Shown here: piece after piece, positions 1 to 5,658 of the stretch
How positions within the stretch are numbered: position 1 is the first letter of the stretch
Layout of the letters: each line of letters opens with the position of its first letter
Assembly: GCA_012837655.1 (NCBI GenBank)
Contig: DUQT01000123.1
Location: 1-15,188, forward strand
Source of the DNA: Actinomyces sp.
Lineage (GTDB): Bacteria > Actinomycetota > Actinomycetes > Actinomycetales > Actinomycetaceae
DNA: 15,188 nt
Reading direction: 5' to 3'
Translations under genes and position numbers: made by a program
The notes under the pieces: model-generated
The model's input: the letters and a program-made list of their open reading frames with translations, nothing else
Database searches by the model: none
Told to the model about the DNA's origin: nothing

Positions 1-549
1 ATCCTGCGCGTGCTGTGCAATCACGCCGTCAAACGTTTTCACGTACTCCAAAGCTCGACGCATCAGTACCGGGTCAGCAACGCACATTCCGTCATCAGAG
101 AACACGCGAACCCGCGCGTTCGACTCCGCCATCGGGCCCATAGCCGACAGCGTCTTACCAGCCAGCCCAACGGTCACCGCGCCCACCGGGTGGACTTCGA
201 CCCAGCCGGCCTCGTCACCGAGTGACTTGACCTGTTCAACAACCGAGGCCGTGTCAGCAACCGGATTCGTATTCGCCATCGCAAACACGCAGGTGTAGCC
301 ACCAACCGCGGCGGCACGCGTGCCAGTGAACACGGTTTCAGCGTCCTCCTGGCCGGGTTCACGCAGGTGAGTGTGGAAGTCAACCAAGCCCGGAAGAGCA
401 ACCAAACCGTCGACGTCTACGACCTCTGCGTCAGGTACGGCGCTCGCGGCGTCGTTTCCAACTGCGACGATCTTGTCGCCGTCAACCGCAATGTCTGCGA
501 CGTCTTCACCGTACGGGCGGGCGCCCTTGAATAGGTACTGCTTACTCAT
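1..549 (-). CDS. pyrC: Dihydroorotase, N-terminal part (runs off the window's left edge)
   Basis: Class I dihydroorotase converts N-carbamoyl-L-aspartate to dihydroorotate, the third step of pyrimidine synthesis, in the cytosol. I translated the minus strand from the ATG at 549; it stays open for 183 codons to the window edge, so the C-terminal half is outside. The amidohydrolase metal motif is clear: D57-F-H59-T-H61-L-R-E-P-G. It is followed by the substrate-region AMANTNP (90-96), FSDDG (150-154; the Asp that bridges the two metals in class I enzymes) and QHAQD with H180. The start ATG lies 8 bases inside the pyrB 3' end, and an AGGGGG sequence just upstream can serve as ribosome binding site, so translation is probably coupled to pyrB. 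Regulation is presumably shared with the PyrR-controlled leader of the operon. The identification is secure; only the end is missing. Confidence 0.95.
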   Translation of the reverse strand, partial: MSKQYLFKGARPYGEDVADIAVDGDKIVAVGNDAASAVPDAEVVDVDGLVALPGLVDFHTHLREPGQEDAETVFTGTRAAAVGGYTCVFAMANTNPVADTASVVEQVKSLGDEAGWVEVHPVGAVTVGLAGKTLSAMGPMAESNARVRVFSDDGMCVADPVLMRRALEYVKTFDGVIAQHAQD

Positions 550-1513
550 TTATTGCCCCCTGGCTTGCAAGGAGGAGGTACAGCGCAGCCATACGTACGC
601 TCACTCCGTTATTTACTTGTTCAACGATCACTGATTGGACAGAGTCAGCGGCTTCAGCACAGATCTCCAAGCCGCGGTTGAGTGGACCGGGATGCATGAT
701 CGCGGTCTTTTCGGTTAGGCGTTCAAATCGTTCAATATCGAGGCCGTATGCGCGGTGGTATTCGCCTGGTGACGGAAAGAAGCCGCCGCCGATCGAACTC
801 ATGCGTTCACGCTGAACGCGCAGCATGATTACCGCATCGGGGTTTTCGGCCAGGGCCTCGTCAAAGTTGTACGTGACGTCGCACGGCCATTCTTCAACGC
901 CCACGGGCACTAGCGTTGGCGGGGCAACGAGTGTTACGTGAGCGCCCAGCAAAGACATTAACTGCACGTCGGAGCGGGCCACGCGTGAGTGCAAAATATC
1001 GCCCACGATTACTACGTGAGCACCCTCAAGCGTGGTCTTGGGCTCCGCGGGCCTGCCCCCATTCGTGTAGTGGCGGCGCAGGGTCATCGCGTCTAGAAGT
1101 GCCTGCGTTGGATGCTGATGCGTACCGTCACCAGCGTTTAAAACCGGGCGGTTAATCCAGCCCGCGTGTGCTAGTCGATGCGCAGCTCCCGACGAGGAGT
1201 GGCGCACCACCACGGCGTCGGCACCCATCGCCTGCAGGGTAAGAGCCGTGTCTTTCAGGGACTCACCTTTAGAAACTGATGAGCCCTTCGACGAAAAGTT
1301 GATGACGTCGGCAGACAGTCGCTTAGCTGCGGCCTCGAACGACAATCGCGTGCGGGTGGAATCTTCAAAGAAAAGGTTCACGACCGTTTTTCCGCGCAGA
1401 GTCGGTAGTTTCTTAACGGCCCGCGACTGTGTTGCGGCCATAGCTTCCGCGGTGTCAAGGAGCCGTAGCGCGTCATCTAGCGAGAGGTCCGCGATTGAAA
1501 TGAGGTGCTTCAT
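542..1513 (-). CDS. pyrB: Aspartate carbamoyltransferase catalytic subunit
   Basis: Condenses carbamoyl phosphate with L-aspartate to N-carbamoyl-aspartate, the committed step of pyrimidine synthesis. The 323-residue length is normal for the catalytic chain. Visible motifs are FFEDSTRTR (48-56, the carbamoyl-phosphate loop), RHSSSGAAH (104-112), GDGTHQHPTQALLD (128-141) and HPGPLNRG (274-281). The ATG at 1513 overlaps the pyrR stop by four bases (ATGA), and pyrC begins within its last codons, giving a tightly packed pyrR-pyrB-pyrC unit. No regulatory subunit (pyrI) is present in the window, as expected for Actinobacteria, where control usually lies with PyrR. Nothing unusual is seen in the active-site motifs. 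Confidence 0.97.
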   Translation of the reverse strand: MKHLISIADLSLDDALRLLDTAEAMAATQSRAVKKLPTLRGKTVVNLFFEDSTRTRLSFEAAAKRLSADVINFSSKGSSVSKGESLKDTALTLQAMGADAVVVRHSSSGAAHRLAHAGWINRPVLNAGDGTHQHPTQALLDAMTLRRHYTNGGRPAEPKTTLEGAHVVIVGDILHSRVARSDVQLMSLLGAHVTLVAPPTLVPVGVEEWPCDVTYNFDEALAENPDAVIMLRVQRERMSSIGGGFFPSPGEYHRAYGLDIERFERLTEKTAIMHPGPLNRGLEICAEAADSVQSVIVEQVNNGVSVRMAALYLLLASQGAINE

Positions 1514-2049
1514 GCTTCCTCCCTGATAACTACAGCGTCACAGCCGTCGATTTCCGCAACAGTAATGTCAACTGATTCTGACCGGGAGGTCGGAAGATTC
1601 TTGCCAACAAAATCAGGGCGGATGGGAAGTTCACGATGTCCGCGATCAACAAGTACCGCCAAACGCACCGCCGCGGGGCGACCAATATCAAAGAGGGCGT
1701 CGAGGGCGGCCTTAACCGTGCGGCCCGTGTAGAGCACATCATCTACTAGGATCACCGTTTTGCCGTCGATACCTCCGCCGGGAATGCTGGTTGGATGCGG
1801 AGTGCGAATCGGCTGGCTAGCCAGGTCATCGCGATACATGGTCGTATCGATCGAACCGGCTTCAACCTTTGAGCCCGAGATCTCACTGATCCGGCTGGCG
1901 ATCCGATTTGCCAGGGGAACTCCCCTAGTCGGAATTCCAAGTAGCACGACGTCTGTAGATCCGTCAGTGCGCTCAATAATTTCGTATGCAATGCGCGCGA
2001 TTGCACGCGCAATTTGGCCCTCGTCAAGGACCGTTTTTTCTGGTGTCAT
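1510..2049 (-). CDS. pyrR: PyrR: pyr operon RNA-binding regulator / uracil phosphoribosyltransferase
   Basis: PyrR binds pyr mRNA when UMP or UTP is plentiful and lowers expression of the pyrimidine genes; many members also have uracil phosphoribosyltransferase activity. The 179 residues match the family length. The PRPP-binding loop VILVDDVLYTGRT is at 99-111, and the PyrR-typical RGHRELPIRPDFVGKN stretch is at 136-151. The ATG at 2049 is preceded by AAGGAG nine bases upstream, and that ribosome binding site is part of the predicted PyrR-binding stem-loop described separately, so the gene appears to be autoregulated at translation. It is the first gene of the pyr unit, and its stop overlaps the pyrB start. 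Confidence 0.96.
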   Translation of the reverse strand: MTPEKTVLDEGQIARAIARIAYEIIERTDGSTDVVLLGIPTRGVPLANRIASRISEISGSKVEAGSIDTTMYRDDLASQPIRTPHPTSIPGGGIDGKTVILVDDVLYTGRTVKAALDALFDIGRPAAVRLAVLVDRGHRELPIRPDFVGKNLPTSRSESVDITVAEIDGCDAVVIREEA

Positions 2050-2058
2050 AACACCGGT

Positions 2059-2092
2059 CTCCTTACCCGCCTCTCTGGACGGCTTTAAAGGA
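2059..2092 (-). promoter_or_regulatory. PyrR-binding stem-loop overlapping the pyrR ribosome binding site
   Basis: Read on the minus strand, the pyrR leader contains CCGUCCAGAGAGGCGG (2082 to 2067). This folds as CCG/CGG, a bulged U, CC/GG and an AGAGA loop, and it matches the UCCAGAGAGG-type binding loop known for Bacillus PyrR. A lower stem forms between UCCUU (2092-2088) and AAGGA (2064-2060), separated from the upper stem by a purine-rich internal loop as in known PyrR sites. AAGGA is the core of the pyrR Shine-Dalgarno sequence. The fold was drawn by hand. Known precedent: Mycobacterium smegmatis PyrR represses translation through such a leader. Inference: PyrR-UMP would stabilise the stem and shut off pyrR, and the coupled pyrB and pyrC, translation. 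No transcription attenuator follows the element. Confidence 0.85.
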
Positions 2093-2110
2093 TCTATTAA
2101 CTCAATGTTA

Positions 2111-2139
2111 ACGCCCGAACCATGTGCCGGTCCGGGCGT
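2111..2139 (-). terminator. Hairpin after nusB (possible weak terminator)
   Basis: An 11-base inverted repeat (2111-2121 with 2129-2139, loop of 7) lies five bases downstream of the nusB stop. On the minus strand it reads ACGCCCGGACC, loop, GGTTCGGGCGT, with one G-T wobble. No run of T follows (TAACATTGAGTTAATAG), so it is not a canonical intrinsic terminator. It may be a weak terminator, a 3'-end stabiliser, or a boundary between the efp-nusB and pyr transcripts. A start site for the pyr unit could lie just after it (TAATAG, 2096-2101, resembles a -10 box), but no good -35 is present. Confidence 0.45.
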
Positions 2140-2144
2140 CTCAT

Positions 2145-2828
2145 TTATGGGGTATTCAGTTGTTCTTCGAAATCTTCACTATCAGCTTCAGACCCAACAT
2201 TCGTGGAGTCTTCACGATTCTCGAAATCTTCACCATCTAGCAGGTCTTGATCATCTAGTAGGTCTTCACGATCGCCGGAGTCTTCAAAGTCCGGTGATTC
2301 ATCAACATCGTTTGGATCTTGGAGGTCGATCAACTCTTCGGGTGACTCATCACGCGATGCAAGCGCTGCCTGGAAGGCGTCATCCGTTGCTTGGATCTCG
2401 GATGCCTCCTTGCGAACAGCATCCAAAATGCCATTCACAACAGATGGCGACTCATCCGTTGAAATGTCCTTAACGATTGTGATGGCTTCATCAATCGCCG
2501 TGATGGATGGGACGTCATCGTTCCAGATGATCTCCCAGGTCGCTACCCGCAGGACCGCTCGGTCAGCTGACGGCAACCTGTCAAAGTCCCTATTCGTGGT
2601 GTGAACCGTTAGCAGGTCATCAATCTGATAGATGTGCTCAGCCACGCCCTCGATAATTTTGATTGCATATTCGGGAAGCGGCGTCTGCGCGGCCGTGATC
2701 TTCCGGCGGTCTTCCAACAAATCAAGGAGGCCAGACGGGGTCAACTGGTCGCGCTGATCCGCTTCGAAAATAATGTCAATCGCTCGCTTGCGGGCGCGGG
2801 TGCGAGCAGTAAAACGTTTGGAGCTCAT
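2145..2828 (-). CDS. nusB: Transcription antitermination factor NusB with an acidic repeat tail
   Basis: NusB pairs with NusE (S10) on boxA RNA to support antitermination of rRNA operons. Residues about 5-145 form the NusB domain: an RTRARKRAIDIIFEAD start, DFDRLPSADRAVLRVATWEI in the centre and ITAIDEAITIVKD followed by SVVNGILDAV at its end. The family is usually near 140-170 residues; this one has 227. The extra tail of about 70 residues is very rich in Asp and Glu, without predicted fold, and is built on a 6-residue period (for example REDLLD, DQDLLD, GEDFEN, REDSTN). The ATG overlaps the efp stop by one base (TAATG), so the two are coupled. Its place between efp and pyrR agrees with the actinobacterial gene order. 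The NusB call is secure; the role of the tail is unknown. Confidence 0.94.
   Translation of the reverse strand: MSSKRFTARTRARKRAIDIIFEADQRDQLTPSGLLDLLEDRRKITAAQTPLPEYAIKIIEGVAEHIYQIDDLLTVHTTNRDFDRLPSADRAVLRVATWEIIWNDDVPSITAIDEAITIVKDISTDESPSVVNGILDAVRKEASEIQATDDAFQAALASRDESPEELIDLQDPNDVDESPDFEDSGDREDLLDDQDLLDGEDFENREDSTNVGSEADSEDFEEQLNTP
2163..2288 (-). repeat. 18-base tandem repeats encoding the NusB acidic tail
   Basis: Seven consecutive 18-base blocks on the minus strand encode six-residue units. Four adjacent ones at 2253-2270, 2235-2252, 2217-2234 and 2199-2216 read CGTGAAGACCTACTAGAT, GATCAAGACCTGCTAGAT, GGTGAAGATTTCGAGAAT and CGTGAAGACTCCACGAAT. A related block lies before them (2271-2288, TTTGAAGACTCCGGCGAT), one after a degenerate spacer block (2163-2180, AGTGAAGATTTCGAAGAA). 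The shared core is GAAGAC/T. The repeat is in frame with nusB, so gain or loss of a unit would only lengthen or shorten the tail. Confidence 0.8.
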
Positions 2829-3391
2829 TAGTCGTTAGCGCGACCTACGTATTCGCCGGTGCGGGTATCAATCTTGATGCGAGTTCCCTGGTCAATGAAC
2901 AGTGGAACCTGCACCTCGTAGCCAGTTTCAACGGTAGCCGGCTTGGTACCCGCGTTGGAACGGTCGCCCTGCACGCCAGGTTCGGTGTAGGTGATCTCCA
3001 AAGTAACGTTCGGAGGAAGCTCAACGAACAGGACCCTGCCTTCGTACATGGAAACGACGGCTTCCTGGTTCTCGACCATGTAGTTCTTCAGGTCACCAAT
3101 GACGTCACCTGGAACCAGGATCTGGTCGTAGGTCGATGAGTCCATGAATACGTAGTCCTCACCGTCTTGGTACAGGTAGGTCATATCTCGGCGATCGACG
3201 TAGGCGGTCTCAACCTTGACTCCTGCGTTGAAGGTCTTATCGACGATCTTGCCTGACAGAACATTCTTGATCTTGGTGCGCACAAAAGCGGGGCCCTTGC
3301 CCGGCTTGACGTGCTGGAACTCCACGACAGACCACAGCTGGTTGTCGATGTTCAGAACCATTCCGTTCTTCAAGTCATTCGTAGTTGCCAC
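2828..3391 (-). CDS. efp: Translation elongation factor P
   Basis: EF-P enters the ribosomal E site and relieves stalling at proline runs. The length of 187 residues is standard, with three beta-barrel domains. The loop that reaches the peptidyl-transferase centre reads KPGKGPAF with K32 aligned to E. coli K34. The palindromic PGKGP form is known from an actinobacterial EF-P subfamily that works with an unmodified lysine, and no epmA/epmB-like modification gene is in this window. The C-terminal signature DRSNAGTKPATVETGYEVQVPLFI is clear. The start is GTG at 3391, preceded by AAGGA with a six-base spacer. A 47-base gap separates it from the kinase paralogue upstream, and nusB begins on its last base. 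Confidence 0.97.
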   Translation of the reverse strand: MATTNDLKNGMVLNIDNQLWSVVEFQHVKPGKGPAFVRTKIKNVLSGKIVDKTFNAGVKVETAYVDRRDMTYLYQDGEDYVFMDSSTYDQILVPGDVIGDLKNYMVENQEAVVSMYEGRVLFVELPPNVTLEITYTEPGVQGDRSNAGTKPATVETGYEVQVPLFIDQGTRIKIDTRTGEYVGRAND

Positions 3392-3438
3392 GTATGTTCC
3401 TTACCTCTAGTTTCAGTTCCGCTTTAGGATACCGCGTT

Positions 3439-3951
3439 TCATGCCTCAAATGCGAGAATGCGATCCGCGACATACTGCGGTTTTGACAGTGAGGTATCAA
3501 TCACCAAGCTTGCCAACCCCTCATAGGATTCGCGGTACTTCGAAACCATTTCAGTCAGTATTCTGCGGGTCGGCCCAAGTGCCACTGAGCGCGGTGCGTT
3601 CAATCCCGTGCGGCGCATGAGGGTCGAGATATCTGCAAACAGTTCGACCACAACTGCGCCCTCGTCACGCTTCTTTAAGAGCTGCTGCTGGATTTCTTCT
3701 TCTCGCACGACCCCGGGGGCAAGCACAACCACGCCGTCGCGATTTAGCAGGTCGCGGGCAACCTTTAGAGCCTCGCCCTCGTATGCCAATTCACCGTTTC
3801 GCACCAGGAATGTTGACGCATCTTCACCGACCGTGTCGCTAAAAACGTCCTCGAAATCATGGACAGCGAGGTCGCCGCGGGAACTCATTTCCTTTGCGAC
3901 GGTGGTTTTTCCGGCGCCTGAAACGCCGATGATGATGTAGGTGCTAGGCAC
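3439..3951 (-). CDS. Divergent shikimate-kinase-like P-loop protein
   Basis: This 170-residue protein has the size and layout of a shikimate kinase. It has a Walker A loop GVSGAGKTT at 9-17, a beta-strand ending in HDFED at 31-35, a region RNGELAYEGEAL (51-62) that lines up with the GE-FR-E helix, and a KYRESYEGLASLVIDT end (138-153) like the R-x-P-x-Y region. Several shikimate-binding positions differ from the true AroK in the same cluster: the Phe-Arg pair is Tyr-Glu, the Gly-Gly-Gly turn is APG (78-80), and the RPLL lid is replaced by NAPRSVALGP. The nucleotide site looks intact. It starts with GTG inside the aroB 3' end (8-base overlap), so it is co-translated with aroB. The substrate is uncertain: another small molecule, a weak shikimate kinase, or a regulator. 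A gluconate-kinase-type enzyme is less likely, given the context. Confidence 0.85.
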   Translation of the reverse strand: MPSTYIIIGVSGAGKTTVAKEMSSRGDLAVHDFEDVFSDTVGEDASTFLVRNGELAYEGEALKVARDLLNRDGVVVLAPGVVREEEIQQQLLKKRDEGAVVVELFADISTLMRRTGLNAPRSVALGPTRRILTEMVSKYRESYEGLASLVIDTSLSKPQYVADRILAFEA

Positions 3952-5017
3952 TTATAACTCCCATAGCTAGAGCCGCTCTGCGCAGGATCTCCGGCTCGAT
4001 TGTGTGAACGTTTGTCTGGCTGGACCGGCAGGTAAGAACCATGCGCACCTGGGAGGAGCGCACCTTCTTATCTGAAGTCATGACCTCAAAAAGGGTATCG
4101 AAGTTATCCGTCTTCCACGATACGGGCAGACCCTGCTTGACCAGGATGGACTTCTGCTGCTCGCGCCACTGCGGGCCACAAAATCCCATCTCCTCTGCGA
4201 CGTGAGCGGCATAAACGATACCGATCGCAACGGCTTCACCGTGCCGGATCTTGTAGTCTTCCAGTTTTTCGATCACGTGTGCCAGGGTGTGACCGTAGTT
4301 TAGGACCTCGCGGATACCGGATTCTTTCAGGTCGAAACCGACGATATTTGCCTTCACGCGAACAGCTTTTTCAACCAGGTCGATAACTTCCGGGTCGCCC
4401 TTCTTAATCGGTCCGGCGTGCTCGACGACGTCCAGGATGGTCGGGTCCTTGATGAAGCCGCACTTGATGACTTCCCCCATGCCCGCGTTGAAATCGGCAT
4501 CCGGCAGGGTCGCCAGGGTGTCCGTGTCTGCGACGACGCCAATCGGTGAATGGAATGCACCGGCCAGGTTCTTGCCGTAGCTCGTGTTGATGCCCGTCTT
4601 GCCACCGACGGCTGCGTCGACCATGCCTAGTAGCGTCGTAGGTACCTGCAGTACCGAAACGCCGCGTAGCCATGTTGCCGCGACGAATCCAGCGAGGTCG
4701 GTGGTGGCTCCCCCACCAACGCCAACGATCACGTCACGGCGTCCGATGTGCGCCGCACCCGCAGCATCCCAAGCAGTGGAGAGCACGTCAACCGTCTTGC
4801 CAGCTTCCCCGTCAGGATGGATCAGGTACGAAACCTCGATCTCCAGATCCTGCAGGATCTGCCCCACAGTCTTCGCAATGGAAGTAACACTTTCGGGGTG
4901 GACAATCAGGGCACGCTCATAGTCGTGCCGATCCAGTGCTACCGGAATCTTACTAAGCGCTCCCGGACCGATTATCACCGGGTACTTATGTTCGGCGTGA
5001 ACATCAACGGTTCGCAT
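3944..5017 (-). CDS. aroB: 3-dehydroquinate synthase
   Basis: AroB turns DAHP into 3-dehydroquinate, the second step of the shikimate pathway, using NAD and zinc. From the ATG at 5017 the protein has 357 residues and begins MRTVDVHAEHKYPVIIGPGAL, which fits family N-termini. Motifs are GGGATTDLAGF (101-111, NAD site), PTTLLGMVDAAVGGKTGINT (126-145), GKNLAGAFHSP (148-158), and the zinc ligands E182 (GEVIKCG), H243 (NYGHTLAH) and H259 (RHGEAVAIG). An upstream in-frame GTG at 5071 would add 18 residues, but these are encoded by a tandem repeat and are probably not translated; GGAAAG lies 12 bases before the ATG. The stop overlaps the start of the kinase paralogue. Confidence 0.95.
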   Translation of the reverse strand: MRTVDVHAEHKYPVIIGPGALSKIPVALDRHDYERALIVHPESVTSIAKTVGQILQDLEIEVSYLIHPDGEAGKTVDVLSTAWDAAGAAHIGRRDVIVGVGGGATTDLAGFVAATWLRGVSVLQVPTTLLGMVDAAVGGKTGINTSYGKNLAGAFHSPIGVVADTDTLATLPDADFNAGMGEVIKCGFIKDPTILDVVEHAGPIKKGDPEVIDLVEKAVRVKANIVGFDLKESGIREVLNYGHTLAHVIEKLEDYKIRHGEAVAIGIVYAAHVAEEMGFCGPQWREQQKSILVKQGLPVSWKTDNFDTLFEVMTSDKKVRSSQVRMVLTCRSSQTNVHTIEPEILRRAALAMGVISA

Positions 5018-5029
5018 TGGCTTAACTTT

Positions 5030-5119
5030 CTTTCCAGACTCTAGTGGGTTCGCTGACTCTTTTAGGTTCACAGACTCTTTTACGTTAGCTGACTCTTATC
5101 GGTTAGCTGACTCTTGTGC
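5030..5119 (-). repeat. 18-base tandem repeat between aroK and aroB
   Basis: Four clear units and one degenerate unit of exactly 18 bases stand head to tail. In plus orientation they are GTTCGCTGACTCTTTTAG (5048-5065), GTTCACAGACTCTTTTAC (5066-5083), GTTAGCTGACTCTTATCG (5084-5101) and GTTAGCTGACTCTTGTGC (5102-5119), preceded by CTTTCCAGACTCTAGTGG (5030-5047). The conserved core is GTTnGCTGACTCTT. The array fills most of the aroK-aroB gap and runs up to 13 bases before the aroB ATG. In the aroB frame the units spell ESAN-like peptides, but one contains TAA, so the array as a whole is not coding. The period is a little under two helical turns, so units would face nearly the same side of the DNA if they bound protein. 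Confidence 0.88.
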
Positions 5120-5126
5120 GTTCGTG

Positions 5127-5144
5127 TAGAACCATGCAGTTCTA
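5127..5144. repeat. Inverted repeat just after the aroK stop
   Basis: TAGAAC (5127-5132) and GTTCTA (5139-5144) form a perfect 6-base inverted repeat around CATGCA. It starts five bases past the aroK stop and ends next to the 18-base tandem array. It could fold into a small RNA hairpin or be a protein site. It has no T-run, so it is unlikely to be a full intrinsic terminator, and its GAAC-N6-GTTC spacing differs from the GAAC-N4-GTTC LexA box of Actinobacteria. Confidence 0.5.
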
Positions 5145-5148
5145 GGGG

Positions 5149-5658
5149 CTATTCGCCAATCCTTTGTTTGACTGCTTCGATTACGCGCTTCGCGTTTTCT
5201 TTAGCCGGACGCTGATCGACTTTGACGACTAATGTAGCGACCTGGTTGTACCAGGGTGTGCGTCGGCTTGCCAGAGCCCGCATCTTTTCCTCTACCCCGC
5301 CGGCAAGCAGCGGCCGGTGAGATGAGCGTTGCGCCCTCCTGGTCGCTTCTTCAACAGCAACATCTAGGAAAACGACCAGCTCACCGGCGAGTAGGTCGCG
5401 GTTTTCTTCGCGCTCAACAATCCCGCCGCCGGTAGAAATTACCGCGTCGCGTTCCTCGAGTGACTCGCGCAAGACTCGCGCCTCCCAGTCACGAAAGTGC
5501 GCCTCACCGTGCTGAAACAACTGCGGAATCGTGTGCCCAGACGCGTCCTCGATCTTTTGATCCAGGTCAATGAAATCAAGACCCATTTCGCGCGCAACGA
5601 TGCGGCCCAGTTTCGTTTTGCCACTTCCGGGAAGGCCTACGAGGACGATGCTGGTCAC
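5149..5658 (-). CDS. aroK: Shikimate kinase
   Basis: Phosphorylates shikimate at the 3-hydroxyl with ATP, in the cytosol. The 169-residue protein is of standard length and carries all the expected elements: Walker A GLPGSGKT (8-15), FIDLDQKIE with D33 (29-37), HFRDWE with R56 (54-59), the shikimate-binding STGGG turn (75-79), the RPLL lid (115-118) and RRTPWY near 132-137. Compared with the paralogue at 3439-3951, this is clearly the catalytically complete copy. The start is GTG at 5658, overlapping the aroC stop by four bases (GTGA), so translation is probably coupled. About 130 bases with tandem repeats separate it from aroB. Confidence 0.96.
   Translation of the reverse strand: MTSIVLVGLPGSGKTKLGRIVAREMGLDFIDLDQKIEDASGHTIPQLFQHGEAHFRDWEARVLRESLEERDAVISTGGGIVEREENRDLLAGELVVFLDVAVEEATRRAQRSSHRPLLAGGVEEKMRALASRRTPWYNQVATLVVKVDQRPAKENAKRVIEAVKQRIGE

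Noticed and set aside
5030..5119. CRISPR array
   Set aside because: The units are contiguous 18-base tandem repeats without spacers and no cas genes are nearby.
5127..5144. LexA/SOS box at the GAAC...GTTC inverted repeat
   Set aside because: The half sites are six bases apart, while the actinobacterial box has four, and the site is inside an aro operon.
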